DNA of 64,000 bases from Rhizorhabdus phycosphaerae (GCF_011044255.1 NZ_CP049107.1:620001-684000); one strand, 5' to 3'; positions 1 to 10,237 are shown, counted from the first letter of the stretch. The notes: a model not told the origin generated them from the sequence alone. Translations and numbers: made by a program.

Positions 1-807
1 TACGCCGTCCTGCTCCAGCCTGTGGTCGACCGCCATCATATTCGGTCCGGCGCTGTTGGCTTTCGCAGAATCGACCGATGCCGATCGGATCGGATCATCC
101 AGAAGGGCCAGCTGCTCCGGCATGCCGGGATCGGCCTGCGGCACGACCCCGATCAATGCCCCCATTTGCAGGGCCGGCGCATCCCGAAGCTGCGCGATCA
201 TGGCCCAGCGACGCAGCCGCTCAGCCATGCGCTCCGGCGGTACGTCCTGCGCCGCGATCGCCGCTGCGTTCGCCCACCGGCCGGCCAGTGCTTCCACGAA
301 AGCGAGATTCTGTCTGATGCGCGGGCTTGCCCGTTCATCGCGCGCCGCGTCGCCAAGCAGTTGTCGTGCGCGGTCGATATCGCCCGCGAGGGCAAGGGCA
401 AGACCGATGTCCGCCTCGCGCCCCTGCACAGCCATCGCATCGATCCGCGTCAGGGCATCGGCCTTCTTGCCCAGCGCAAGCTGCACCATGACGAGTTTGA
501 ACGACGCTCCGTTCAGCTCCGGATCGAGGCGAAGGGCATCCGCCAATGCCTGTTCAGCGGAAAGGAAGCGACCGGCCGCGAGATAAGCACCACCCAGCAT
601 ATAGCGCGCCTGTGCATGCGCCGGGTGATGGCGAACTTCATTCTCTGCCGAGCGAACCAGCGGTTGATCGGAGCGCGATATATTGTCCTGCTCCGCCGCG
701 AGGGGGGCGGATAGGGCGTGTTCGGCCGACGGCGGCGTAGCGCTCCCCGTTCCGGGAAGCAGCAGCAATACCGCCCCCAAACCCGCCATATTGCTGTTGC
801 GCACCAT
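1..807 (-). CDS. TPR-type repeat protein, N-terminal part (C-terminus outside window)
   Basis: The reading frame runs from an ATG at 807 to the window edge with no stop, so only the first 269 residues are seen. An in-frame stop lies just upstream (814-816), which fixes the longest possible start. The N-terminus has a short hydrophobic stretch (AGLGAVLLLLPG) that may be a signal or anchor. Residues about 45-110 look like tetratricopeptide helices (alternating Ala/Leu-rich pairs such as AQARYMLGGAYLAAGRFLSA and an LDPE turn). Its role is unknown. TPR proteins of this size occur in Flp/Tad pilus loci (TadD), and two Flp pilins and a CpaF lie 9-20 kb away, but that link is weak. It is transcribed away from the SPOR-domain gene. 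Confidence 0.6.
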   Translation of the reverse strand, partial: MVRNSNMAGLGAVLLLLPGTGSATPPSAEHALSAPLAAEQDNISRSDQPLVRSAENEVRHHPAHAQARYMLGGAYLAAGRFLSAEQALADALRLDPELNGASFKLVMVQLALGKKADALTRIDAMAVQGREADIGLALALAGDIDRARQLLGDAARDERASPRIRQNLAFVEALAGRWANAAAIAAQDVPPERMAERLRRWAMIAQLRDAPALQMGALIGVVPQADPGMPEQLALLDDPIRSASVDSAKANSAGPNMMAVDHRLEQDGV

Positions 808-982
808 GCTCCGTCATCCCCGCCCAAAGGAAGTCGGGGGAAAGCTAAACGGCCGGCGCTAAGCTATGGTTAATGCACACATGGCGATGCCGGGGGCGAC
901 GCGTTGGGGGCTATCGACAGCCTGCCATCTCGCGCTATCAACGGTTTAGAAGATGCCGGCAGAAAATCGGGGGCGGTTGACG

Positions 983-2062
983 ATGAAGAGCTTTGTGCTG
1001 GGCCTTGCGCTGGTCGGCATGGCTGTGGGCGCTCCGGCTCTTGCCGGCGTCAAGGAAGGCGTGGATGCCTGGAAGGCCGGCGACTATGCCAAGGCGATCG
1101 GCGAATGGCGCGGGCCCGCCGAAGCGGGCGAGCCCGATGCGCAGTTCAACCTGGGCCAGGCATATAAGCTGGGTCGCGGTGTCCCCGTCGATCAGGCCCA
1201 AGCTCTGTCCTGGTATCGCAAAGCCGCCGCCTCCGGCCATGAACAGGCGCAGGCCCTGCTCGGTCTGATGCTGTTCCAGGGCGGCCAGCGCGAAGAGGCC
1301 ATGACTTGGCTGCGCAAGGCAGCCGATCGCGGCGAGGGCCGAGCGCAATATGTCGTTGGCACCGCCTATTTCAACGGCGATCTGCTGCCCAAGGACTGGG
1401 CACGCGCCTATGCCTTCATGCTCCGCGCCCAGGCCGCCAAGGTCGGCGCAGCGAACCAGAGCCTGATGCAGATGGAACAGGTCATCCCCGACAACCAGAA
1501 GCAGGCGGGCATCGCCATCGCGCGCGAAATCGAACGCACCGCCATGCTCCGAAGCAACGAGATGTCCGGCCCGGCCGACACGCCGCTGACCATGCGTACC
1601 ACCGTCGTTCCTTCGCCGGTAGGACAGACAAGCGTGCCGCCTTCGACAACGCCTCCCGCTCCCGCCCCGGTAATGGCACAGACAGCACCCACAGCGCCAT
1701 GGAAGGCCCCGAGCGTCGCGGCCCCGTCAGCAGCCGAGCCATCGCCTGCCCCCGCAAAGTCGGTGGCGACGAAGCCGGCGGCGGTCGCTTCCCCTCCCGC
1801 CCGCACCACACAGCCGGTCGTGGCGGCCGCTGGTGGCGGGTGGAAGATTCAGCTCGGCGCCTTCTCGAGCGCCGACGCGGCACGCAATGCCTGGACATCG
1901 CTCTCCGCCAAGGCAGGTCTCAAGGCACTGACGCCGACCTACACGCCAGTGAAGACGCTGACCCGGCTTCAGGCAGGACCGCTGGGCTCACGCGCAGCCG
2001 CGCAGCAAGCCTGCGCGGCCGTCAAGGCGACGGGCACCACCTGTTTCGCTGTAGCGCCCTGA
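983..2062 (+). CDS. Exported Sel1-repeat and SPOR-domain protein
   Basis: A 359-residue protein with a clear signal peptide (MKSFVLGLALVGMAVGAPALA) followed by Sel1/TPR-like repeats at about residues 30-150 (for example PDAQFNLGQAYKLGRGVPVD), a Pro/Ala/Thr-rich linker at about 195-275, and a C-terminal SPOR domain (GGWKIQLGAFSSADAARNAW, then LQAGPLGSRAAAQQAC). SPOR domains bind denuded septal peptidoglycan, so a periplasmic cell-envelope or division role is likely. A GTG-free upstream in-frame ATG exists at 953, but the start at 983 places the signal peptide at the N-terminus. The gene converges with serB, leaving 9 bases between stops. Specific function unknown. Confidence 0.85.
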   Translation: MKSFVLGLALVGMAVGAPALAGVKEGVDAWKAGDYAKAIGEWRGPAEAGEPDAQFNLGQAYKLGRGVPVDQAQALSWYRKAAASGHEQAQALLGLMLFQGGQREEAMTWLRKAADRGEGRAQYVVGTAYFNGDLLPKDWARAYAFMLRAQAAKVGAANQSLMQMEQVIPDNQKQAGIAIAREIERTAMLRSNEMSGPADTPLTMRTTVVPSPVGQTSVPPSTTPPAPAPVMAQTAPTAPWKAPSVAAPSAAEPSPAPAKSVATKPAAVASPPARTTQPVVAAAGGGWKIQLGAFSSADAARNAWTSLSAKAGLKALTPTYTPVKTLTRLQAGPLGSRAAAQQACAAVKATGTTCFAVAP

Positions 2063-2071
2063 ACCCGCCGC

Positions 2072-2950
2072 TCAGATGACCCACTCTCTACGCGCATAGC
2101 CCTGCGCGTAGAGCAAAGCGGTCAGGTCGCAATGGTCGACGCGCGCGCCTGCTGCCGCCGCCGTCTTGGGTTTGGCGTGATAGGCGACCCCCAGGCCCGC
2201 TGCCTGGATCATAGGAATGTCGTTGGCCCCGTCGCCGACCGCGAGGCAGGCCTCGGGCGCGATGCCGTGCGCCGCCGCTTCGGCAAGCAGCGTCTCGCGC
2301 TTGGTCGACGCGCCGACAATCGGACGGGCGACGGTTCCGGCAAGCTTGCCGTCGACGATCTCCAATATGTTCGAGAGAGCGCGGGTGAAGCCGATCTCTT
2401 CGCCGACACGGTCGGCAAAAGCGGTAAACCCGCCCGACACCAGATAGCAGTCTGCGCCGTTGGCCCGCATCGTGCGCACCAGTTCGCGGGCACCGCCCAT
2501 TATAACGACACGTTCGGCATGGCAGCGATCGATCACCGATGCGTCCAATCCCTTGAGCAACGCCACGCGCGCGTCGAGCGCTCCCTCGAAGTCCAGCTCG
2601 CCGCGCATTGCGCGCTCGGTGATTTCGGCGATCTGGGGTTTGATCCCGGCATAATCCGCGAGTTCGTCGATGCACTCGATCGTGATCATCGTCGAATCCA
2701 TGTCGGCGACCAGCATCTTTCGCCGACGTTCGGCTTCGACCTGCACGATGACGTCGACGCCGGCGACGACGTCCTCGAGCGCCGCGCGCACCGCGACGGC
2801 GTCCCCGTCGAAGCGGATGTCGCAGGCAATGCCGTCCTCCAACCAATCGCTGCCGACCGGACGACCTCCCGCAGAGCGAACATGGTCGAGCGCGGCCGAA
2901 ATATCCCCTGCGGAGAGCCGTTCGGATGCTATCAAGGTGGCGATGAACAC
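2072..2950 (-). CDS. serB: Phosphoserine phosphatase
   Basis: SerB hydrolyses O-phosphoserine to serine, the last step of serine synthesis. The HAD signature DMDST (Asp83 and Asp85 in a 292-residue product) is intact, followed by the SGGFTAF motif II region and [10 protein letters not shown] motif IV. An N-terminal ACT-like region (residues about 1-75) precedes the catalytic domain, as in long SerB proteins. The start is inferred to be the GTG at 2950 ([12 protein letters not shown]), because translation from farther upstream would run through the miaA start on the other strand. The first bases of serB and miaA overlap by 8 bases, so their transcripts and promoters interleave. SerB converges with the SPOR gene. 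Confidence 0.92.
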   Translation of the reverse strand: MFIATLIASERLSAGDISAALDHVRSAGGRPVGSDWLEDGIACDIRFDGDAVAVRAALEDVVAGVDVIVQVEAERRRKMLVADMDSTMITIECIDELADYAGIKPQIAEITERAMRGELDFEGALDARVALLKGLDASVIDRCHAERVVIMGGARELVRTMRANGADCYLVSGGFTAFADRVGEEIGFTRALSNILEIVDGKLAGTVARPIVGASTKRETLLAEAAAHGIAPEACLAVGDGANDIPMIQAAGLGVAYHAKPKTAAAAGARVDHCDLTALLYAQGYARREWVI

Positions 2951-3890
2951 GAGCAATTCCCCATCGAAGATTCCGGTCGCGCTTATTGCGGGGCCGACGG
3001 CCAGCGGCAAGTCCGCATTGGCGGTGCGGCTTGCCGAATTGGCCGATGGCGTGGTGATCAACGCCGACGCCAGCCAGGTCTATGCCGATCTGCGCGTCCT
3101 GTCGGCCCGGCCCGACGAGGCCGAGGAGGCGCGTGCGCCACATCGGCTGTTCGGCTATCGCGACGCCGCGACCGCCTGCAGCGCGGCGGACTGGGCACAG
3201 GATGCCCGGCGCGCGATCGAGGAGGCGGCCAGCCGCGGTCGGCTGCCGATCCTGGTGGGCGGTACCGGTCTCTATCTGCGCACGCTGCTGTTCGGCATCG
3301 CCCCCGTGCCGCCGATCGACCCTGACATCCGGGCGACAGTGCGCGCCCTGCCCGCTGCCGAGGCCCATGCAGCCCTGCAGAGCGAAGACCTGTCCATGGC
3401 GCATCTTCACCCGAACGATGCCAGCCGGATCGCGCGCGCGCTGGAGGTCGTGCGATCGACGGGCATGTCGCTCTCCCAGTGGCAGACGAAGCTGGAGGGT
3501 GGGATTGCCGACCGGATCTCGGTCGCCGCGCGCATCCTTCTGCCCCCCCGACAGTGGCTACGCGACCGTTGCGATCGGCGCTTCGAAGCCATGCTGGAAC
3601 AGGGGGCCATCGAAGAGGTAGAAAGGCTCGTGAAGCGGAAGCTCGATCCCGCTTTACCGGCCATGCGCGCGATCGGCGTGCCCGAGATCGCCGCCTGGAT
3701 CGACGGGAGGATCGACCGCGAAACCATGGTGACTCAGGGGCAGGCAGCGACGCGCCAATATGCCAAGCGGCAATATACCTGGTTCCGTCACCAGCCGCCG
3801 TCAGCATGGTCGACGGTCGAAGCGCAACTCGATGACACCCTGAACGATAAAATAGCAATTAAATTACACGAAGAGACGTTGACACTATAG
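2943..3890 (+). CDS. miaA: tRNA dimethylallyltransferase
   Basis: MiaA adds a dimethylallyl group to A37 of tRNAs that read UNN codons. The 315-residue product has the P-loop GPTASGKS near residue 18, the Asp/Asn-rich DASQVYADL substrate segment, [13 protein letters not shown], and the C-terminal [11 protein letters not shown] motif typical of the family. The ATG at 2943 gives the normal N-terminus ([20 protein letters not shown]). The gene is divergent from serB with overlapping 5' ends and lies 61 bases upstream of ilvB in the same direction, so read-through into the ilv genes is possible. Confidence 0.93.
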   Translation: MNTSNSPSKIPVALIAGPTASGKSALAVRLAELADGVVINADASQVYADLRVLSARPDEAEEARAPHRLFGYRDAATACSAADWAQDARRAIEEAASRGRLPILVGGTGLYLRTLLFGIAPVPPIDPDIRATVRALPAAEAHAALQSEDLSMAHLHPNDASRIARALEVVRSTGMSLSQWQTKLEGGIADRISVAARILLPPRQWLRDRCDRRFEAMLEQGAIEEVERLVKRKLDPALPAMRAIGVPEIAAWIDGRIDRETMVTQGQAATRQYAKRQYTWFRHQPPSAWSTVEAQLDDTLNDKIAIKLHEETLTL

Positions 3891-3951
3891 TTTATTGCCT
3901 TTAGGCAGCCCGCCTTCAACTAGCGCGCTGCGGCGCACAAGGGGATTTGAC

Positions 3952-5706
3952 ATGACTGCCGAGATGACCGGTGCCGACATATTGCTCCAGGCGTTGACCG
4001 ACCTGGGCGTGGAGGTCGTATTCGGCTATCCGGGCGGCGCTGTCCTCCCCATCTATGATGCCCTCTTCAAGCAGAAGCGCATTCGCCACATTCTCGTGCG
4101 CCACGAGGCCGGCGCCGTCCACGCAGCCGAGGGCTATGCCCGCTCGACCGGCAAGCCGGGCGTGGTGCTCGTCACCTCGGGTCCGGGCGCGACCAATGCC
4201 GTGACGGGTATCGCCGACGCGTTGATGGATTCGATCCCGCTGGTGATCCTCACCGGCCAGGTCGGAACGCCGCTGATCGGGACCGACGCCTTCCAGGAAT
4301 GCGACACGGTCGGCATCACGCGCCACTGCACCAAGCATAATTATCTGGTGAAGGACCCGGCCAAGCTGGGCGACGTGATCCATGAGGCCTTCCACATCGC
4401 CACATCGGGCCGACCGGGTCCTGTCGTGGTCGATCTGCCGAAGGACGTGCAGGTGGCGAGCGCAGCCTATCGCAAGCCCTCGATCCAGGCGCTGCCGCAC
4501 AAGGGTTATCGCCCGCAGGTCAAGGCCGACACTGCACTGCTGGAAACCGCCGTCGAGATGCTCGCCGCAGCCGAGCGGCCGATCCTGTACACCGGCGGCG
4601 GCATCATCAATGCCGGCCCGCTCGCCAGCCAGGTGCTGCGTGAGCTCGCCCGTATAACCGGCGCGCCCGTGACATCGACGCTGATGGGGCTCGGCGCGTT
4701 TCCGGCCTCCAGCCCGCAATGGCTGGGCATGCTGGGCATGCACGGCACCTATGAAGCCAACATGGCAATGAACCGCGCCGACCTGATCCTGTGTCTTGGC
4801 GCGCGGTTCGACGACCGCGTCACGGGCCGGCTCGACGCCTTCTCGCCCCATTCCAAGAAGATCCACATCGACATCGACCGGTCGTCGATCAACAAGACCG
4901 TGCGTGTCGACCTCGGCATCGTCGGCGACGTCGGCCGCGCGATGGAGGACATGGTCAAGCTGTGGAAGGCGCGCCAGCACAGCGCCCAGGACCTGTCGGG
5001 CTGGTTCGCGCAGATCGACGAGTGGCGCGCGCGCAAGTGCCTGAAATATCCGGCCTCGACCAAGGAGATCATGCCGCAGCTGGCCATCCGCAAGCTGTGG
5101 GAGGCAACGCACCAGCGCAAGCCGATCATCACCACGGAGGTTGGTCAGCATCAGATGTGGGCTGCCCAGCATTTCGACTTCGATGCGCCGAACAAGTGGC
5201 TGACTTCGGGCGGTCTGGGTACCATGGGCTATGGCCTTCCTGCCGCGATCGGAGCGCAGCTCGGAAATCCGAATGCCCTGGTGATCGACATCGCCGGCGA
5301 GGCGTCGATCCAGATGAACATTCAGGAGCTCGGCACGGCGACGCAATATCGCCTTCCGGTGAAGATCTTCATTCTCAACAACGAATATATGGGGATGGTG
5401 CGCCAGTGGCAGGACCTGACCTATGCCGGGCGCTATTCGGAATCCTATAGCGATGCCCTGCCCGACTTCGTCAAACTGGCAGAAGCCTATGGCTGGAAGG
5501 GCATTCGCATCGAGGATCCAGTCGATCTGGAAGCAGGCATCGCGGCGATGATCGCGCATGACGGCCCGGTGATGGTCGACTGCCGCGTTGCCAAGCTCGC
5601 CAACTGCTTCCCGATGATTCCGAGCGGGGCGGCGCACACCGACATGATCCTGGAGGCCGACGAGGTGGTCGGCGAGATGGACGACGAGGCCAAGGCGCTC
5701 GTCTGA
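3952..5706 (+). CDS. ilvB: Acetolactate synthase, large subunit
   Basis: This ThDP enzyme makes 2-acetolactate and 2-aceto-2-hydroxybutyrate, the first common step to valine, leucine and isoleucine. The 584-residue product starts at an ATG preceded by a purine-rich stretch (GGGGA). The catalytic Glu52 lies in LVRHEAGAVHAAEGYAR. The C-terminal ThDP/Mg domain reads IDIAGEASIQMNIQELGTA followed by LNNEYMGMVRQWQ; the usual GDG is GEA here, a variant I recall as common in alphaproteobacterial IlvB. ilvN follows after 33 bases and ilvC after that, giving an ilvBNC order. No leader peptide or attenuator was recognised in the 61 bases upstream. Confidence 0.95.
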   Translation: MTAEMTGADILLQALTDLGVEVVFGYPGGAVLPIYDALFKQKRIRHILVRHEAGAVHAAEGYARSTGKPGVVLVTSGPGATNAVTGIADALMDSIPLVILTGQVGTPLIGTDAFQECDTVGITRHCTKHNYLVKDPAKLGDVIHEAFHIATSGRPGPVVVDLPKDVQVASAAYRKPSIQALPHKGYRPQVKADTALLETAVEMLAAAERPILYTGGGIINAGPLASQVLRELARITGAPVTSTLMGLGAFPASSPQWLGMLGMHGTYEANMAMNRADLILCLGARFDDRVTGRLDAFSPHSKKIHIDIDRSSINKTVRVDLGIVGDVGRAMEDMVKLWKARQHSAQDLSGWFAQIDEWRARKCLKYPASTKEIMPQLAIRKLWEATHQRKPIITTEVGQHQMWAAQHFDFDAPNKWLTSGGLGTMGYGLPAAIGAQLGNPNALVIDIAGEASIQMNIQELGTATQYRLPVKIFILNNEYMGMVRQWQDLTYAGRYSESYSDALPDFVKLAEAYGWKGIRIEDPVDLEAGIAAMIAHDGPVMVDCRVAKLANCFPMIPSGAAHTDMILEADEVVGEMDDEAKALV

Positions 5707-5739
5707 TCCCTCCCCCACCCCTTCGACAAGAGATCCGAT

Positions 5740-6255
5740 ATGCACATCAAGCAACAAGAAACCGAACGGCACACCTTGTCGGTGACCGTGGACAACGAAT
5801 CCGGCATCCTCGCCCGGATCGCCGGCCTGTTCTCGGCGCGCGGCTATAATATCGACAGCCTGACGGTGGCCGACGTCACCGAGGATGAGAAAATCAGCCG
5901 CATCACCATCGTCACCACCGGCACGCCCGAGGTGATCGAGCAGGTCGTCGCCCAGCTTGACCGCATGATTCCGGTCCACAAGGTCACCGACCTGACGGCG
6001 CTCGGCCCGCATGTCGAACGCGAACTAGCCCTGGTGAAGGTCGTCGGAACGGGAGACCAGCGCATCGAAGCGCTGCGCCTGGCCGAGGTTTACCGCGCCC
6101 GCGTGGTCGACGCGACGATCTCGAGCTTCATCTTCGAGGTCACCGGCGGAACGGAGAAGATCGACAAATTCCTCGAGCTGATGCGCGAGGTCGGCCTGGT
6201 CGAGGTGTCGCGCACCGGCGTCGCGGCAATCGCCCGGGGCAAAGAGGCGCTTTAA
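5740..6255 (+). CDS. ilvN: Acetolactate synthase, small regulatory subunit
   Basis: A 171-residue protein with an N-terminal ACT domain (LSVTVDNESGILARIAGLFSA, then ARGYNIDSLTV) that binds the feedback inhibitor valine and activates IlvB, and the C-terminal ALS_ss_C domain (about residues 85-165, with ARVVDATISSFIFEVTG). Length matches the long IlvN/IlvH class. It follows ilvB closely and precedes ilvC, so the three are probably cotranscribed. Confidence 0.94.
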   Translation: MHIKQQETERHTLSVTVDNESGILARIAGLFSARGYNIDSLTVADVTEDEKISRITIVTTGTPEVIEQVVAQLDRMIPVHKVTDLTALGPHVERELALVKVVGTGDQRIEALRLAEVYRARVVDATISSFIFEVTGGTEKIDKFLELMREVGLVEVSRTGVAAIARGKEAL

Positions 6256-7395
<1,140 letters not shown>

Positions 7396-7405
7396 GCGAG
7401 CAATG

Positions 7406-7427
7406 CCGAAACGGACCGTTTCGGTTT
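7406..7427 (+). terminator. Rho-independent terminator after ilvC
   Basis: CCGAAACGG and CCGTTTCGG form a 9-base inverted repeat around a single A, followed by TTT, 10 bases after the ilvC stop. Confidence 0.7.
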
Positions 7428-7439
7428 AGGCGATTGTTG

Positions 7440-7471
7440 AACGGGCGGCAGGCGATAGTCTGTCGCCCGTT
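7440..7471 (+). other. Second hairpin, in the YceI leader
   Basis: AACGGGCGGCAG and CTGTCGCCCGTT can pair over 12 bases (one G-U) around the loop GCGATAGT, followed by TTCTCGTTTCC and then the GGGAGG ribosome site of the YceI gene. It may be a second terminator or a 5' untranslated structure of the YceI mRNA. Confidence 0.45.
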
Positions 7472-7491
7472 CTCGTTTCCGGGAGGATTGC

Positions 7492-8109
7492 ATGAAGACC
7501 ACCACCTTGGCCCTCGTCATGGGCATTTCGATCGTCGCTTTTCCCCTCTCTGCGCAGATGCCGAAAGCGCCTCCGGGGGCGTCCGACGTCCGCCGCGTCA
7601 CTGCCGGCACCTATGCCGTCGATCCTGGCCACAGCCAGGTGACGTTTACCGTCAATCATCTGGGCTTCAGCACCTATCGCGGCATGTTCGGTTCGCTGAC
7701 CGGATCGATGACGATCGATCCCAAGGCCCCCACCAAGGCGAAGGTCTCGATCGACATACCGATGTCGGGAATCACCACCACCGTCGAAAAGCTCGACGAA
7801 CATCTGAAGGCCGCCGACTTCTTCGACGCGGCGAAATATCCGACCGCCCATTTCGAATCGACCTCTATCCGAGTGATGGGCAAGACCGCGAAGATCAGCG
7901 GCAATCTGACGATCAAGGGCGTGACCAAGCCGGTCGTGCTCGACGCCGTCTTCGTCGGCGCCGGCACCATGATGGGCAAGCGCACGATCGGTTTCGACGC
8001 GACCACCACGATCAAACGCAGCGATTTCGGCGTCAGCTACGGCATTCCGCTGGTGCCGGATGCGGTTCCGCTGGAGATCAGCGTCGCCTTCGAGAAGCCC
8101 GAGGCCTGA
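7492..8109 (+). CDS. YceI-family periplasmic protein
   Basis: A 205-residue protein with a signal peptide (MKTTTLALVMGISIVAFPLSAQ) and a full YceI lipocalin-like domain: YAVDPGHSQVTFTVNHLGFS near residue 40, SVDIP-type strand SIDIPMSGITTTVEKLDEHL, and FDAAKYPTAHFESTSI. YceI proteins bind isoprenoid or amphiphilic ligands in a beta barrel in the periplasm. The start is supported by GGGAGG six bases upstream. Ligand unknown. A hairpin after the gene suggests it is transcribed alone. Confidence 0.9.
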   Translation: MKTTTLALVMGISIVAFPLSAQMPKAPPGASDVRRVTAGTYAVDPGHSQVTFTVNHLGFSTYRGMFGSLTGSMTIDPKAPTKAKVSIDIPMSGITTTVEKLDEHLKAADFFDAAKYPTAHFESTSIRVMGKTAKISGNLTIKGVTKPVVLDAVFVGAGTMMGKRTIGFDATTTIKRSDFGVSYGIPLVPDAVPLEISVAFEKPEA

Positions 8110-8118
8110 CCACGCGAC

Positions 8119-8142
8119 GGGGCGGCTCTGGACAGCCGCCCC
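8119..8142 (+). terminator. Hairpin after the YceI gene
   Basis: GGGGCGGCT and AGCCGCCCC pair around a 6-base loop ten bases after the stop. There is no T-tract, so termination strength is uncertain. Confidence 0.5.
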
Positions 8143-8164
8143 GCCCCGCTCCATTGATCCGCCG

Positions 8165-9238
8165 ATGATCAGGGCCGGGGACCGCAAAAGCCGCGCTGTG
8201 CATGCCGCGATGCTCATGGCCGCCCATTTGGCTGCGGTCATGGGACCGGCGCGGGCGCAAGAGGTGGCGCCCGTCCCCCCTCCGGAAGACCCCGCCACCA
8301 CCGAAGCCCCCGGAATAGCGCCGAAAGAGGCGCGGCTCGTCCGCGATGGAAAGGTCGTCGAGGCGCAGCGCCAGTTCCTCCGTCGCATCCGCACTGTCCG
8401 CAATGTCGAACAGCGGGCCAGGATGACCCAGGACTTCGCTCTGTTCGTCTACCGCGATACGCCAGCCCTCGACGACGATATCGGCGCGCTCATCCTTGAC
8501 CTGCTGCAACAGGCGATCGACGGCTTCCGCCTCTCCGTTGGCGGTGACGATCCTATCGTCGCCACGGCCCTGATGCAGCGAGCGGAAGTGGAGCGCCTGC
8601 TGCATCCCGAAGACCCCGCAAGCTGGGCCGACGTCGCCTATCAACAAGCGTACCGGATTCGCTACGGTCGCCTCGGGCCAGCGGCCGCCGAGACTCTCAG
8701 CAGTCTCGTCCCGCTCGCCGAAATCCGCTCACTCCCATCGCGCGTCGGCGACGATCCGGAAGCGGTGGAGAGCATCGCCAGCCTGCTGCGCCAGGTGATC
8801 GAGCGCTCGGGCGCCTTGCCCGGCTCCGACGAGGTCCGCCAGCTACGCCAGGACGCCGAGTCGGCCCTGAAGCGGCTGGATGAACGCTATGCCAAAACGG
8901 TGATGCGCGGTCGGCGCCCAAGGATTCAGCTTCCGCTGGCCGACGCCACCTGCCCCGCCGCCACGCTTCAGGATGCGATCATCCTGTCCGGGCGGCAACC
9001 GGCGCTCGATGCCGTCAGAATACGGTTTCGCAAAGCCGGGCTCGACCTCCAGCCCTGCGGCGCGCTCATGGTCCTTCCGCTCGGCCCGGGAACGGATCCG
9101 ACCCCTGTGCTCGGCATATTGTCCGACATTTCGGCGGGGCGGGTCGAAGGCGTCGGAATTGGCCTCAACGACGCCCGGCCGACCCGAACGGTCGTTTCAG
9201 ACCCCGCCGATCCGCTACTGCCCCTGATCGAGCCCTAG
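8165..9238 (+). CDS. Secreted protein of unknown function
   Basis: A 357-residue protein that I do not recognise. The ATG at 8165 gives a long basic N-region and a hydrophobic core (AAMLMAAHLAAVMGPARAQ) consistent with a signal peptide ending at AQ near residue 33, followed by a Pro-rich segment. The central part (about 65-250) is helical and charged, with repeated RLLDER/EAVESIASLLRQV-type helices. The C-terminal third (about 255-355) is a compact region with two Cys (ADATCPAATLQ and LDLQPCGALMV) that could form a disulfide, and LPLGPGTDPTPVLGILSD. The stop codon shares the CTAG tetramer with the convergent mutT stop. Confidence 0.65.
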   Translation: MIRAGDRKSRAVHAAMLMAAHLAAVMGPARAQEVAPVPPPEDPATTEAPGIAPKEARLVRDGKVVEAQRQFLRRIRTVRNVEQRARMTQDFALFVYRDTPALDDDIGALILDLLQQAIDGFRLSVGGDDPIVATALMQRAEVERLLHPEDPASWADVAYQQAYRIRYGRLGPAAAETLSSLVPLAEIRSLPSRVGDDPEAVESIASLLRQVIERSGALPGSDEVRQLRQDAESALKRLDERYAKTVMRGRRPRIQLPLADATCPAATLQDAIILSGRQPALDAVRIRFRKAGLDLQPCGALMVLPLGPGTDPTPVLGILSDISAGRVEGVGIGLNDARPTRTVVSDPADPLLPLIEP

Positions 9239-9642
9239 ACCAGCGCTTCCAGCAGACCGATCAGCGGGCGATCCGCAGGGGGCATGTCCAGCCCGTGCAG
9301 TTCGACCGGCCGCACCCATTTGATCGCCGGCGCCTCGATCGCCTGGACCATCCCGCGCCACTTGCGACAGATATAGAGCAGCAGGACCAGATGCCGGTCG
9401 CCCAGCGGCTCGCTCGCGAAGCAGGCAGGTGCGAGACAGGCCTGTTCTACATCGATGCCGAGTTCCTCGCGCAGTTCGCGTATCAGCGCGACTTCGGGGC
9501 GTTCGCCGAACTCTACCTTGCCTCCGGGAAACTCCCAGAGCCCGGCCATGGCCTTGCCCGCCGGCCGCTGCTGCACAAGGACCCGGCCGTCTCCGTCCAC
9601 CAGCGCCGCGGCGACCACGAAAAGCGTGCGAGCGTCGATCAT
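9235..9642 (-). CDS. mutT: NUDIX hydrolase, MutT type (8-oxo-dGTP diphosphatase)
   Basis: A 135-residue protein with a complete Nudix box: GGKVEFGERPEVALIRELRE followed by ELGI (GX5EX7REUXEEXGU), near residues 40-63. The N-terminal VLVQQRPAGKAMAGLWEFPG and length match MutT, which removes oxidised dGTP from the nucleotide pool. Substrate assignment rests on family similarity only. The gene converges with the secreted unknown, and the two stop codons overlap in CTAG (9235-9238). Confidence 0.88.
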   Translation of the reverse strand: MIDARTLFVVAAALVDGDGRVLVQQRPAGKAMAGLWEFPGGKVEFGERPEVALIRELREELGIDVEQACLAPACFASEPLGDRHLVLLLYICRKWRGMVQAIEAPAIKWVRPVELHGLDMPPADRPLIGLLEALV

Positions 9643-9736
9643 GACAACATCCTTAGGAGATTCTTAAATCGTAGCGCTTACGGAATAACCGTGGCGGTGC
9701 AAAGCGCAGCCCCAGGCCTGTTCAACGAGGACCGAC

Positions 9737-9937
9737 ATGAAGCCTCCGTTTTCGCACCGCTGCCGTCGCAACGCCCGGTTCCGGGCCCTGTTGCGAGACG
9801 AAAAGGGTGCCAGCGCGGTCGAATATGGGTTGATCCTCGCCCTCGTATTCCTGGCCGTGATGGGTGCCGTTGTCTCGCTGGGCGGAGCGGTCCAGTCCCG
9901 CTGGAACGACATCTCCAACCAGGTTTCCTCGGTCTGA
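9737..9937 (+). CDS. Flp/Fap-type pilin, first copy
   Basis: A 66-residue type IVb prepilin. A basic leader (residues 1-23) is followed by the prepilin motif KGASAVEYGLILALVFLAVM, in which cleavage is expected before the hydrophobic segment and Glu5/Tyr6-like residues are present (VEYG). The C-terminus is a short polar tail. Its leader is longer than that of the second pilin downstream. Flp pilins are assembled by the Tad machinery; the CpaF ATPase at 20.7 kb could serve it, but other tad genes are not in the window. Confidence 0.88.
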   Translation: MKPPFSHRCRRNARFRALLRDEKGASAVEYGLILALVFLAVMGAVVSLGGAVQSRWNDISNQVSSV

Positions 9938-10069
9938 TCCCGACGCGATGCTGCACCGCGTTAACCGAATGACAGTAACTCATCCAATATGGTGCGTTTG
10001 TTGGCCCCATGGTTGAAGGCCAGCCGGGCCGGGCAAACCACCCGAATTCGGGACTCGGGAGTAAGAGTG

Positions 10070-10237
10070 ATGAAGTTCGTTTCCAAGCTGCTGAAGAACA
10101 CCAAGGGCGCCACCGCGATCGAATATGGCCTGATCGCCGCGCTCATCGCCGTCGCCGCGATCACCGCCATGACGAGCCTAGGCAACCAGCTCCAGAAGAC
10201 GTTCACCAACGTCTCCAACAACATGAAAGCAAGCTGA
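10070..10237 (+). CDS. Flp/Fap-type pilin, second copy
   Basis: A 55-residue type IVb prepilin with leader MKFVSKLLKNTKG and the core ATAIEYGLIAALIAVAAITA, followed by a polar tail (NQLQKTFTNVSNNMKAS). The start at 10070 is favoured over upstream in-frame codons because it gives the standard short leader. It lies 132 bases after the first pilin and is followed by a strong terminator. The two pilins share only the hydrophobic core, suggesting major and minor subunits or separate expression. Confidence 0.92.
   Translation: MKFVSKLLKNTKGATAIEYGLIAALIAVAAITAMTSLGNQLQKTFTNVSNNMKAS

Noticed and set aside
22-714. Long plus-strand frame at the left edge (230 codons)
   Set aside because: Arg/His-rich translation with no family pattern; the opposite strand encodes a credible TPR protein across the same bases.
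3916-6012. Minus-strand open frame of 698 codons opposite ilvB
   Set aside because: Mirror of strong ilvB/ilvN coding sequence in high-GC DNA; the translation has low-complexity His/Asp/Arg composition.
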